A DNA stretch of 7,237 nucleotides from DATGMB01 sp035293845. GTDB lineage: Bacteria; Acidobacteriota; Terriglobia; Bryobacterales; Bryobacteraceae. The translations under genes were made by a program, and so were the position numbers. The notes under the pieces are model-generated. The model made no database searches, was not told the DNA's origin, and worked only from the letters and a program-made list of their open reading frames with translations. Where the stretch lies: assembly GCA_035293845.1 (NCBI GenBank), contig DATGMB010000245.1:1-7237 (forward strand), given 5' to 3'. Below, in pieces: positions 1-5,707 of this stretch; position 1 is the stretch's first letter, and each line of letters opens with the position of its first letter.

Positions 1-702
1 GGAAACGAACAGCAGCGCCGAATTGACCAGCGTGCGGCGGCGGTATTCGGGGGAAAAGATGGCGGCGAAGGCTTCGCGCGCGCGCACCGTCGCCCGCCGC
101 TTCCGCCAACGCCCCGGCTCGGCCACGCCATAGCGGATGAACGCGACCAGCAGCGCCGGCGTCCCGCCCGCCGCGAACACCGCGCGCCATCCCCAGCGCG
201 CCCCGACAACCCAGTTGACCAGCGCCGCGAGGAAGATGCCGAAGTAATAGCCGGTGTGCAGCCACGCCGCGCCGCGCTCGCGCATCCGCTCCGGCCACTC
301 CTCGGCCACGAACACGCCGCCCAGCGTCCATTCGCCGCCGATGCCCGCGCCCGCCAGGAACCGGAAGGCCGCGAGCTGCCACACGTTCGCCGCGACTCCG
401 CCGAGAAACGTGAACAGCGAATAGCAGAGGATGGTCAGCGCCAGCGTGCGCACCCGCCCGAAGCGGTCAGCAATGGGCCCCCAGACGAGACCGCATCCCC
501 AGCCCACGAGGAAAATCGCGAAGAGCAGCCCTCCGTAGAAGCCGACATTCGCCGCGTCCGCCGGGATGCCCGAGCGCGGCAGCAGATCGCGCAGGGCCGG
601 ATCGAGCACCAGGGCATAGATAAAGGAATCCATGCCGTCGAGCGCCCACCCCGCCCACGCCGCCTGAAAGCCGCGGATCTGGTTGCGCGTGAGCGCGGTC
701 AT
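1..702 (-). CDS. Major facilitator superfamily (MFS) transporter, N-terminal half, truncated by window edge
   Basis: An open frame runs from an ATG at 702-700 to base 1 without a stop (234 residues); the C-terminal half lies outside the window. It begins MTALTRNQIRGFQAAW. Hydrophobic segments fall near residues 16-34, 53-75, 86-106, 108-132, 148-168 and 172-190, giving the first six helices of an MFS carrier. Helix 1 carries two aspartates (D22, D25), and the loop between helices 2 and 3 has a clear MFS signature A, GPIADRFGRVR, at residues 75-85. The wording around helices 1 and 4 (WALDGMDSFIYAL, GIGGEWTLGG) resembles the sialate/aromatic-acid:proton symporter branch, so uptake of a small organic anion across the inner membrane is a reasonable guess; the substrate is not determined. 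It lies 228 bp downstream of the aminoacylase on the same strand. No good Shine-Dalgarno sequence precedes the ATG, which directly abuts a repeat element. Family call is firm, subfamily tentative. Confidence 0.88.
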   Translation of the reverse strand, partial: MTALTRNQIRGFQAAWAGWALDGMDSFIYALVLDPALRDLLPRSGIPADAANVGFYGGLLFAIFLVGWGCGLVWGPIADRFGRVRTLALTILCYSLFTFLGGVAANVWQLAAFRFLAGAGIGGEWTLGGVFVAEEWPERMRERGAAWLHTGYYFGIFLAALVNWVVGARWGWRAVFAAGGTPALLVAFIRYGVAEPGRWRKRRATVRAREAFAAIFSPEYRRRTLVNSALLFVS

Positions 703-703
703 G

Positions 704-748
704 TGGGGCAGCCCGCCAGCCGGCGTGCCGGCTGAAAACCGGCGTTGC
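704..748. repeat. Short GC-rich palindromic intergenic repeat
   Basis: A perfect inverted repeat, AGCCGGC-GT-GCCGGCT, occupies 718-733, followed by a second CCGGCGTT copy of its core at 739-746. Read on the minus strand its conceptual translation is NAGFQPARRLAGCPT, a phrase I recall as recurring among spurious ORFs in acidobacterial genomes, which would make this a dispersed repeat. It ends within a few bases of the MFS start codon. That it is repeated elsewhere in the genome cannot be shown from this window. Confidence 0.4.
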
Positions 749-830
749 CCGCCGCCGCGATGGCGGAGCGCGGCAGCAATCTCCGCACCGCACCGTCGAA
801 ATTCGAGCCTGCGCCACAGTCCCGAAACAG

Positions 831-894
831 AGCCGTGACCGTAAGGGAGCGGTGTGCTCCGGCCGAGCCGCACCGCTTCCTTACGGTCGCGGCT
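831..894 (+). repeat. Long hairpin palindrome of the 'PYGRGSV' type
   Basis: Arms 831-854 and 871-894 are complementary over 24 positions, 22 as Watson-Crick pairs; the two remaining positions are G-U pairs if the plus strand is transcribed and A-C mismatches if the minus strand is. The 16-base centre contains a further small stem (856-859 with 865-868). One plus-strand frame reads PLPYGRGSV and another LTVAAPL, phrases I recall from spurious ORFs in acidobacterial genomes, so a dispersed REP-like element is likely. It sits between the aminoacylase stop and the transporter start. There is no T-run, so it is not a classical intrinsic terminator, although it could block exonucleases or slow polymerase. 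Confidence 0.62.
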
Positions 895-930
895 CCGTTG
901 CCTGCCGGTGCGCGGCGGTTGACGGCGCGC

Positions 931-2511
931 TCACTCATGCGCCGGACCGTAGAGAATCCGGCCGGGGCGCTCGGCGGTCACCTGGCCCTCGCGCAGCGCG
1001 AACCGGCCGTTCACGATCACGTCCCGGAAGCCCACCGAATACTGGTGCGGCTTCGCGTACTCGGCGCGGTCCGCGACCGTCGCGGGATCGAAGAGGACGA
1101 CGTCCGCCTTCATTCCGGGCCGCAGCAGCCCGCGATCCCAGATCTTGAGCCGGGCCGCGGGAAACGCCGACATGCGGCGCACCGCGTCCTCGAGCGTGAG
1201 CACGTTCCGCTCGCGCACGTACACGCCGAGCACGCGCGCGAACGTTCCGTAACTGCGCGGGTGCGGCGAGGCCTGCCCGAAGATGGGAATTTCGCCATCG
1301 GAGGCGATCATGGTGTAGGGCGAGCGCATGATCCGCACCACGTCCTGCTCGTCGATGGCGTGGTAAATCGCCGAACATCCGCCTTTGGAGACCAGGTCCA
1401 TGGCCGTCTCGGCGGCATTCTCCAGGGTCGGCTCCGCGCCGCGCGCGCGCGTGATCTCCGCCAGGTTCTTTCCGGCGAGCGAGCGGTCGAACGAGCAATT
1501 GACGATCTGCACGTTTTTCGGATCGCCCGCGCCGCGGTCCACCTTCAGCCGCTCGATGACCACGGCCTTGATCTTCGCGCGCTCGCCGGGCGCGCTCAGG
1601 CGCTCGTTGGTGGCTTTCGACCCGCCCTCGAGCGCCCACTGCGGCAGCAGCGCCGCGATGCCGGTGCTCGATGCGGTATAGGGATACTGATCGATGGTCA
1701 CGTCCACGCCGCGCCGGCGGGCCTCCTCGACCAGCCGCAGCGTTTCGACACTCCGGCCCCAGTTCGGCTGCCCGATGATCTTGTGGTGCGTGATCTGCGT
1801 CGGCAGGCCGCCTTCCTCGCCGATGCGGATAGTTTCGCGCACGCTGTCGAGCACGCCCGCCGCTTCATCCCGCATGTGCGAGACGTGGAAGCCGCCCATG
1901 CGGCCCACGACCTTCGCGATGTCGATGACCTCTTCGGTCGGGGTGAAATTACCGGGCACGTAGAAGAGACCGGTGGAGAGGCCGAATGCGCCATCGCGCA
2001 TGGCCTGCGCGGCGATCGCCTTCATCTTCTCGATCTCTTCCGGTGTGGCCTTGCGGTTCACCAGTCCCATCACCTCCGAGCGGATGCTGCCTTGTCCCAC
2101 GCAGGCGCCGAAATTGATGGAGATCCCGATTTTGCCGGTGTCGGCGAGGAACTTGGAGATCGGGAGCGGCGAGCTGCCGTCCGGCCCTTCGATGATGCTG
2201 GTGACGCCTTCGCGCAGGTAGTTCTCGGCCGTGGGCACTTGCTGGATGCCGCGCCGGCCGTGCGAGTGAAGATCGATGAAGCCGGGAGCCGCGACCAATC
2301 CGCGCGCATCCACCACCGTGGCCGCCGTCGCGCCCGGAAGATTGCCGATCGCCGCGATCGCGTCGCCGCGGATGGCGATTGCGCCGTAGAACGACGGATC
2401 GCCGGTGCCATCGACGATGCGGGCATTGGTAATCAGGACGTCGTACTGAGCGAATAACAGGGGCGCCGCGAGAAGCGGCAAGAGGAGGCGGACCGGAGAC
2501 ATTTGGGTCAT
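931..2511 (-). CDS. Exported D-aminoacylase / N-acyl-D-amino-acid deacylase (amidohydrolase superfamily)
   Basis: The 526-residue protein is predicted to hydrolyse N-acyl-D-amino acids or a related amide in the periplasm. Residues 1-21 form a signal peptide (basic R8, then LLLPLLAAPLLFA, cleavage before Q22). The amidohydrolase framework is clear: an N-terminal beta region (NARIVDGTG, 29-37), the metal motif GFIDLHSH (77-84), GFHVSHMRDEA with H212, QITHHK with H242, ASDGE with D405, SPHPRSYG with H417, and the C-terminal GMKADVVLFDP (466-476). Family spacing is kept: 27 residues from the second His of HSH to position 111 and 30 from H212 to H242. In the Alcaligenes faecalis enzyme, as I recall it, the bridging ligand at the 111 position is Cys96; here it is Asp (EGPDGSS). 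The start is ATG 2511; ATG 2502 is also possible. Neither has a Shine-Dalgarno sequence, and a hairpin lies 10 bases upstream. Superfamily is certain; exact substrate is not. Confidence 0.9.
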   Translation of the reverse strand: MTQMSPVRLLLPLLAAPLLFAQYDVLITNARIVDGTGDPSFYGAIAIRGDAIAAIGNLPGATAATVVDARGLVAAPGFIDLHSHGRRGIQQVPTAENYLREGVTSIIEGPDGSSPLPISKFLADTGKIGISINFGACVGQGSIRSEVMGLVNRKATPEEIEKMKAIAAQAMRDGAFGLSTGLFYVPGNFTPTEEVIDIAKVVGRMGGFHVSHMRDEAAGVLDSVRETIRIGEEGGLPTQITHHKIIGQPNWGRSVETLRLVEEARRRGVDVTIDQYPYTASSTGIAALLPQWALEGGSKATNERLSAPGERAKIKAVVIERLKVDRGAGDPKNVQIVNCSFDRSLAGKNLAEITRARGAEPTLENAAETAMDLVSKGGCSAIYHAIDEQDVVRIMRSPYTMIASDGEIPIFGQASPHPRSYGTFARVLGVYVRERNVLTLEDAVRRMSAFPAARLKIWDRGLLRPGMKADVVLFDPATVADRAEYAKPHQYSVGFRDVIVNGRFALREGQVTAERPGRILYGPAHE

Positions 2512-2516
2512 TTTAC

Positions 2517-2613
2517 AACGAAAAACCGCTAAAATTAGCGGTTTTCAAAAACTCGCTGCGTGGAATCAACAACTTACAGGGAGGCAACCGCTAATCGTTA
2601 GCGGTTTTTCGTT
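2517..2613 (-). promoter_or_regulatory. Double-palindrome leader with two exclusive folds, upstream of the aminoacylase
   Basis: The outer ends are a perfect 16-bp inverted repeat: aacgaaaaaccgctaa at 2517-2532 and its complement at 2598-2613. Each end also has its own local partner: 2522-2532 pairs with 2535-2545 (11 bp, 2-base loop) and 2586-2594 pairs with 2598-2606 (9 bp, 3-base loop). In addition 2535-2543 can pair with 2586-2594. The segment can therefore form either two local hairpins or one long stem of about 25 bp with a 42-base loop. It is much more AT-rich than its surroundings. It could be a cis-acting leader, a pair of operators (AACCGCTAA half-sites, centres about 62 bp apart) or a tiny MITE-like insertion; no convincing target duplication flanks it. 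Confidence 0.5.
2521..2545 (-). terminator. Candidate intrinsic terminator between fucosidase and aminoacylase
   Basis: Read on the minus strand this is an 11-bp stem (AAAACCGCTAA with its complement, loop TT) ending in five T residues, about 90 bases after the fucosidase stop. The stem is only moderately GC-rich, so efficiency is uncertain. It ends about 10 bases before the aminoacylase ATG, exactly where a ribosome binding site should be, so it may instead act as an attenuator. Confidence 0.45.
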
Positions 2614-2632
2614 AGAAACTCCGGATCGCGCG

Positions 2633-3934
2633 CTACTCCAGGAAGGCAGCCACCTCCGCGATTTTCGGAGGCGCGGACGACTTCAGCGCGCGCACCCGCA
2701 GCTTCTGCGCGCGCGCCGTCCGGCCGAGCCGCACAATCCGCCGCGGGCCGATGCTGGTCACGCGCGCCAGCTCTTCCCATGCGCGGCCATTCGACCCTTC
2801 GACCACCGCTTCGTCGATGCGCTGCCCGTAGCGGATGTCCTCGCGCACGCGGATCACGTTGAACTCCGCGCCCGGCGCCACCGGCTTGGCGAACACGCGG
2901 CGGCGGTACTCGCCGAATGCGCGCAGCGAGGCGATGTCCTCCGCGCCGAGCAGCCCGTCGCGGTTGGGCGGCACGTTGAGCAGCAGGTTGGCGCCGCGGC
3001 CCACGGATCGATAGTAGAGGTCGATCAACTGCTGCGGCGTCTTCACCCGCGCGTTCTCCCGCTCGTGCCAGAACCAGCCGGGGCGGATCGAAACGTCGCA
3101 CTCGGCGGGCAGCCAATGCGAGCCGTTGCGGTGGCCGGTGGGCGATTCCTTCTCCCGCACATCGCCGGGAGAGGCCGGGCCGCCATCCGCGCCCACGGGA
3201 TCGTACGTCGCCCAGCACGGGTCTCCGGCGATGCCGCGCTCGTTGCCCACCCAGCGGACGTCCGGGCCGACGTCGCTGAAGATCACCGCGCCCGGCTGCA
3301 GGCGGCGGACGAGCGCCCAGGTATTCGGCCAGTCGTAGTAGGTGCGCTTATCGATGGTGCGCTTCTCGCGCGCGCCGCCATAATAGCCGTCGCCGCCATT
3401 CGCGCCATCGTGCCAGACTTCGAAGATGTCGCCGTAGCCGGTGAGCAGCTCGGTGAGCTGGCGGCGGTAGATTTCGATGTACGCGGGCGTGCCGTAGCGC
3501 GGGTTGTTGCGGTCCCAGGGCGAAAGGTAGACGCCGAAGAGCAGCCCGCGCCGCCGCGCCGCATCGGCGATGTCGCGCACCACGTCGCCTTTGCCGCCGC
3601 GCCACCCACTGGCGCGCACGGAGTGGTCCGTGGTGGCGGTCGGCCAGAGGCAGAAGCCGTCGTGGTGTTTCGCGGTGAGGATGACGCCGCGCATCCCGGC
3701 ATCGGCGAGGGGCGAGACGATGGCGTCGGCATCGAAGCGCGCCGGCTGGAACAGATTCGGGTCCTCGTCCCCGTAGCCCCATTCCTTGTCCGTAAACGTA
3801 TTGACGGTGAAATGCAGGAATGCCGTGGTTTCGAGCGCGTGCCAGCGCAACTGGCGGGCCGAGGGCAGGGGCCGGGCCGCCGCACTCAAACCGCGAACGG
3901 CGGCAGCCGCGAGGAACGTTCGTCGCGTCACCAT
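2633..3934 (-). CDS. Tat-exported alpha-L-fucosidase, glycoside hydrolase family 29
   Basis: This 433-residue protein should release L-fucose from glycans outside the cytoplasm. Residues below count from the GTG at 3937, one codon upstream of the ATG used here. The N-terminus has a twin-arginine motif, TRRTFLA, followed by an Ala-rich segment to about residue 21. GH29 landmarks follow in order: WGYGDEDPNLF (53-63), TAKHHDGFCLWPT (88-100), a barrel strand LLFGVYLSPWD (132-142), VWHDGANG (174-181) with D177 as the predicted nucleophile, PAECDVSIRPGWFW (277-290) with E279 as candidate acid/base in the GH29-B pattern, and LLLNVPPNRDGL (318-329). Residues 355-434 resemble the galactose-binding-like C-terminal domain common in this family. 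The start is ambiguous: TAGGG lies only 2 bases before ATG 3934 but 5 bases before the in-frame GTG at 3931, which would retain the Tat motif. Divergent from the reductase, 89 bp apart. Confidence 0.92.
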   Translation of the reverse strand: MVTRRTFLAAAAVRGLSAAARPLPSARQLRWHALETTAFLHFTVNTFTDKEWGYGDEDPNLFQPARFDADAIVSPLADAGMRGVILTAKHHDGFCLWPTATTDHSVRASGWRGGKGDVVRDIADAARRRGLLFGVYLSPWDRNNPRYGTPAYIEIYRRQLTELLTGYGDIFEVWHDGANGGDGYYGGAREKRTIDKRTYYDWPNTWALVRRLQPGAVIFSDVGPDVRWVGNERGIAGDPCWATYDPVGADGGPASPGDVREKESPTGHRNGSHWLPAECDVSIRPGWFWHERENARVKTPQQLIDLYYRSVGRGANLLLNVPPNRDGLLGAEDIASLRAFGEYRRRVFAKPVAPGAEFNVIRVREDIRYGQRIDEAVVEGSNGRAWEELARVTSIGPRRIVRLGRTARAQKLRVRALKSSAPPKIAEVAAFLE

Positions 3935-3964
3935 CACCCTACGCTACCAGCCCGAGCCCCCGAT

Positions 3965-3988
3965 CCCCAACCCCCAACCCCCGGCCCC
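3965..3988 (-). other. G-quadruplex-forming motif in divergent intergenic region
   Basis: On the minus strand four guanine tracts of 4, 5, 5 and 4 bases are separated by 2-base linkers (CC, TT, TT). A further G5 tract lies at 3961-3957 and a G3 tract at 3953-3951. This is a canonical quadruplex pattern with short loops. It lies between the fucosidase and reductase start codons, on the coding strand of the fucosidase leader and the template strand of the reductase. A simple G-rich repeat of the kind scattered in GC-rich genomes is the plain alternative. Confidence 0.6.
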
Positions 3989-4010
3989 TGTGATAGCATG
4001 AGGCCAAAGC

Positions 4011-4026
4011 GGAGGGAACACCTGTG
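4011..4026 (+). promoter_or_regulatory. Ribosome binding site fixing a GTG start
   Basis: GGAGGG at 4011-4016 is followed by seven bases and then GTG at 4024-4026. The strength and spacing identify GTG as the reductase start; there is no in-frame ATG before codon 18. Confidence 0.75.
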
Positions 4027-4908
4027 CACCATTCCTCACGTCGCGATTTCCTGAAAACTTCGCTCGCCGCGAGCATGCTCGGCGGGCTCACCGGAACCGC
4101 CGTCCGCGCCGCCGAAAAGCGCACGGCCACCGACTGGGTCACGCTCGGCAAATCCGGCGTGAAGGTGACGCGCCTGGCGCTCGGCACCGGCACCTATAGC
4201 GGCCGCGTGCAGCGCGAGATGGGGCAGGACGCATTCACGCGCCTCTGCCGCCACGCGTACGACCGCGGCATCCGCTTCTTCGAAACCTCGGAATCGTACC
4301 CCGGCATGCACGAAATGCTCGCCATCGCGCTCAAGGGCATTCCGCGCGACTCCTACCGGCTGATGACGAAGGTAACGACACGGCCGGGGGGCAATCCGCA
4401 GGCGAAGGTCGACGAGCTGCGCAAGGCGGCCAATACCGACTATTTCGATATCGTGCTGCTGCACTACCAGCACGTCGGCACCTGGCCCACCGACACCGCG
4501 CCGTGGCAGGACGGGATTCTCGAGGCGCAGTCGAAGAAGGTGGTGCTCTCGCACGGCGCGAGCGTGCACGGCCTGCCGGCGCTGCGCCAGTGTCCCGGCA
4601 ACCAATGGCTCCAGATCGCGATGATCCGGATGAACCATACCGGCATCCACATGGATGGCCCGGACTACACCGCGCGTGTGGGCGATGTCAGCGAAGTGGT
4701 GCAGCACGCGCAGGAAGTCCACAAGCAGGGGATGGGCGTGATCAGCATGAAGCTGGCGGGCGAGGGCTCGTACACCACGCGCGAGGACCGGCAGAAGGCG
4801 CTGAAGTTCGCTTTCGGCACCGGCGCGGTGGACTCGGTGACGATCGGGTACAAGAGCACCGCGGAAGTCGACGAGGCGATCGAGAATCTGAACCTGGCGC
4901 TGGCGTGA
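4024..4908 (+). CDS. Tat-exported aldo/keto reductase family protein
   Basis: The 294-residue protein starts at GTG with a strong GGAGGG site. It opens with a textbook twin-arginine signal (SRRDFLKT, residues 4-12, then a hydrophobic stretch to about 29), so it is expected to be exported folded, presumably with its nicotinamide cofactor bound. The AKR barrel begins near residue 38 (WVTLGKSGVKVTRLALGTG). Candidate catalytic tetrad: E87 (in FFETSESY, where most AKRs have Asp), Y92, K116 (LMTKVT) and H147 (DIVLLHYQH). The C-terminal phrase TIGYKSTAEVDEAIENL (273-289) fits the family's end. Length is normal for an AKR of this short class. The substrate is unknown; a sugar or sugar-derived carbonyl is a guess from the neighbouring fucosidase. 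The Asp-to-Glu change could alter or reduce activity. It is monocistronic here; the next gene is convergent. Confidence 0.9.
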   Translation: MHHSSRRDFLKTSLAASMLGGLTGTAVRAAEKRTATDWVTLGKSGVKVTRLALGTGTYSGRVQREMGQDAFTRLCRHAYDRGIRFFETSESYPGMHEMLAIALKGIPRDSYRLMTKVTTRPGGNPQAKVDELRKAANTDYFDIVLLHYQHVGTWPTDTAPWQDGILEAQSKKVVLSHGASVHGLPALRQCPGNQWLQIAMIRMNHTGIHMDGPDYTARVGDVSEVVQHAQEVHKQGMGVISMKLAGEGSYTTREDRQKALKFAFGTGAVDSVTIGYKSTAEVDEAIENLNLALA

Positions 4909-4958
4909 GGACCAGCGTTCCGATTTTCCGCTAACAAAAGCCGCCCTCTCGTCGGTAA

Positions 4959-5200
4959 TCAGCGTACTCGCCTATTTTGAGGCGCTCTGGCTCGCAGGCT
5001 TGATTTGTCATCCGCCCGGATCATTACGTCCAGCGGCGGTGTGTCGTATCCGGCGATGCAGCACGTCTTGAGGATCGAAGGAAATCGGGCTGCGGCCGGA
5101 GTGTCCCAGTGCATCTCCAGGATTTCTGCGAATTGTTTGACCTCCGCCCATGACGCCGCGATCTCCTCTACTGTGCTGGCCCGTGAGACAGTATCCTCAT
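4959..5200 (-). pseudogene. Possible small unrecognised gene with start out of frame, third in the accessory cassette
   Basis: A minus-strand frame is open from 5198 to a TGA at 4961-4959 (79 residues) and reads like protein rather than shadow: EEIAASWAEVKQFAEILEM, then HWDTPAAARFP, SILKTCCIAGYDTPP and LDVMIRADD, with a predicted helix at its start. That frame has no ATG or GTG at its upstream end. An ATG with a good AGGA site (seven bases away) does exist at 5200-5198, twelve bases after the stop of the preceding gene, but in a frame that ends after ten codons (MRILSHGPAQ). A one-base deletion just after the ATG would explain both. I recognise no family. A plus-strand frame over the same bases (5005-5202) is also open, so this is tentative. 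Confidence 0.3.
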
Positions 5201-5212
5201 GACGGGTTCCTA

Positions 5213-5662
5213 CTACTCCACATCACCTCCATCACAGGGAGCAAATCCCCCCTCACCGTCCTGTTCGTTGCTGCATAGCTTCAGGTAGTAGCCTGTCAGC
5301 AATACGGTGCCATCAGGAAGGGTGCCCTGAACCCAGACCGCAAAGCCCTGGTTACTGGTGCTAAACTCGATGTCTGTCTCAGTCCAAGCCTCAAGGACCA
5401 CACCGTTTGGGGTGCAGTTGACGGCGTGAATGGAATCGTCTACATACAGAAACTTATTGGGCGGGTTGGTGCCGGGAATTGCATAGATACAGTTGCCAGA
5501 CTTGGCTGCTGAGGCAGTACCATTCTGTGCCCAAAAAATGTCGTGGGCGTCGCAGGTATGGGGCAGGCCGTGCTGCTGGCAGACGAATGCTTGAGAGTAG
5601 TCAAGCTGCCAAGGCGGCTGCGCTAAAGCAACACCTACACTTGCAGCGAAAAGCAGGACCAA
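5213..5662 (-). CDS. Secreted six-cysteine protein, unknown function; 5' end frameshifted
   Basis: The open frame gives 149 residues. The first 14 (VLLFAASVGVALA after the initiator) form the core of a signal peptide with cleavage before Q15. The mature part holds six cysteines (28, 37, 58, 83, 130, 143), consistent with three disulphides in an exported domain, and has alternating hydrophobic strands such as GFAVWVQGTLPDGTVLLTGYYL (split at 107-128). The only start in this frame is TTG at 5662, with no ribosome site and no basic residue ahead of the hydrophobic core. A proper AAGGA site with ATG at 5687 lies just upstream in another frame and reads MTTQLMRL; dropping one base at about 5663 joins it to the body and makes a complete signal peptide. 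So the gene is either frameshifted, wrongly sequenced, or started at a weak TTG. It follows the upstream gene by 20 bases. No family recognised. Confidence 0.6.
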   Translation of the reverse strand: MVLLFAASVGVALAQPPWQLDYSQAFVCQQHGLPHTCDAHDIFWAQNGTASAAKSGNCIYAIPGTNPPNKFLYVDDSIHAVNCTPNGVVLEAWTETDIEFSTSNQGFAVWVQGTLPDGTVLLTGYYLKLCSNEQDGEGGFAPCDGGDVE

Positions 5663-5684
5663 TAAGTCGCATCAGTTGTGTCGT

Positions 5685-5697
5685 CATGCGGTTTCCT
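5685..5697 (-). promoter_or_regulatory. Ribosome site and ATG out of frame with the gene body
   Basis: AGGA at 5697-5694, six bases, then ATG at 5687-5685. The frame it opens ends after 28 codons, while the protein-like body lies one base out of frame from 5662 onward. Confidence 0.5.
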
Positions 5698-5707
5698 TTC
5701 TACGATC

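Noticed and set aside
745..2457. 570-codon plus-strand open frame opposite the aminoacylase
   Set aside because: It is rich in Arg, His, Asp and Ala with no domain; the minus strand encodes a full amidohydrolase with all metal motifs, so this is a high-GC shadow.
2586..2609. Plus-strand intrinsic terminator (9-bp stem with T5)
   Set aside because: The shape fits, but no plus-strand gene lies upstream to be terminated; better explained as half of the symmetric element.
2586..2613. Integron attC site
   Set aside because: The inverted GTTAGCG/CGCTAAC-like arms recall attC, but the consensus core GTTRRRY fails at its last base and the bulged-hairpin layout and any integrase are missing.
3065..4054. 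329-codon plus-strand open frame opposite the fucosidase
   Set aside because: Low-complexity Val/Ala/Arg composition, and it crosses the divergent spacer and reads into the reductase start; the GH29 frame explains the region.
4036..4722. 228-codon minus-strand open frame opposite the reductase
   Set aside because: Composition typical of antisense to a GC-rich gene; no recognisable motif, while the plus strand has Tat and AKR motifs.
4969..4984. Hairpin CGCCT/AGGCG downstream of the reductase as its terminator
   Set aside because: Only a 5-bp stem with no T-run, 60 bases past the stop and inside another possible frame; indistinguishable from chance.
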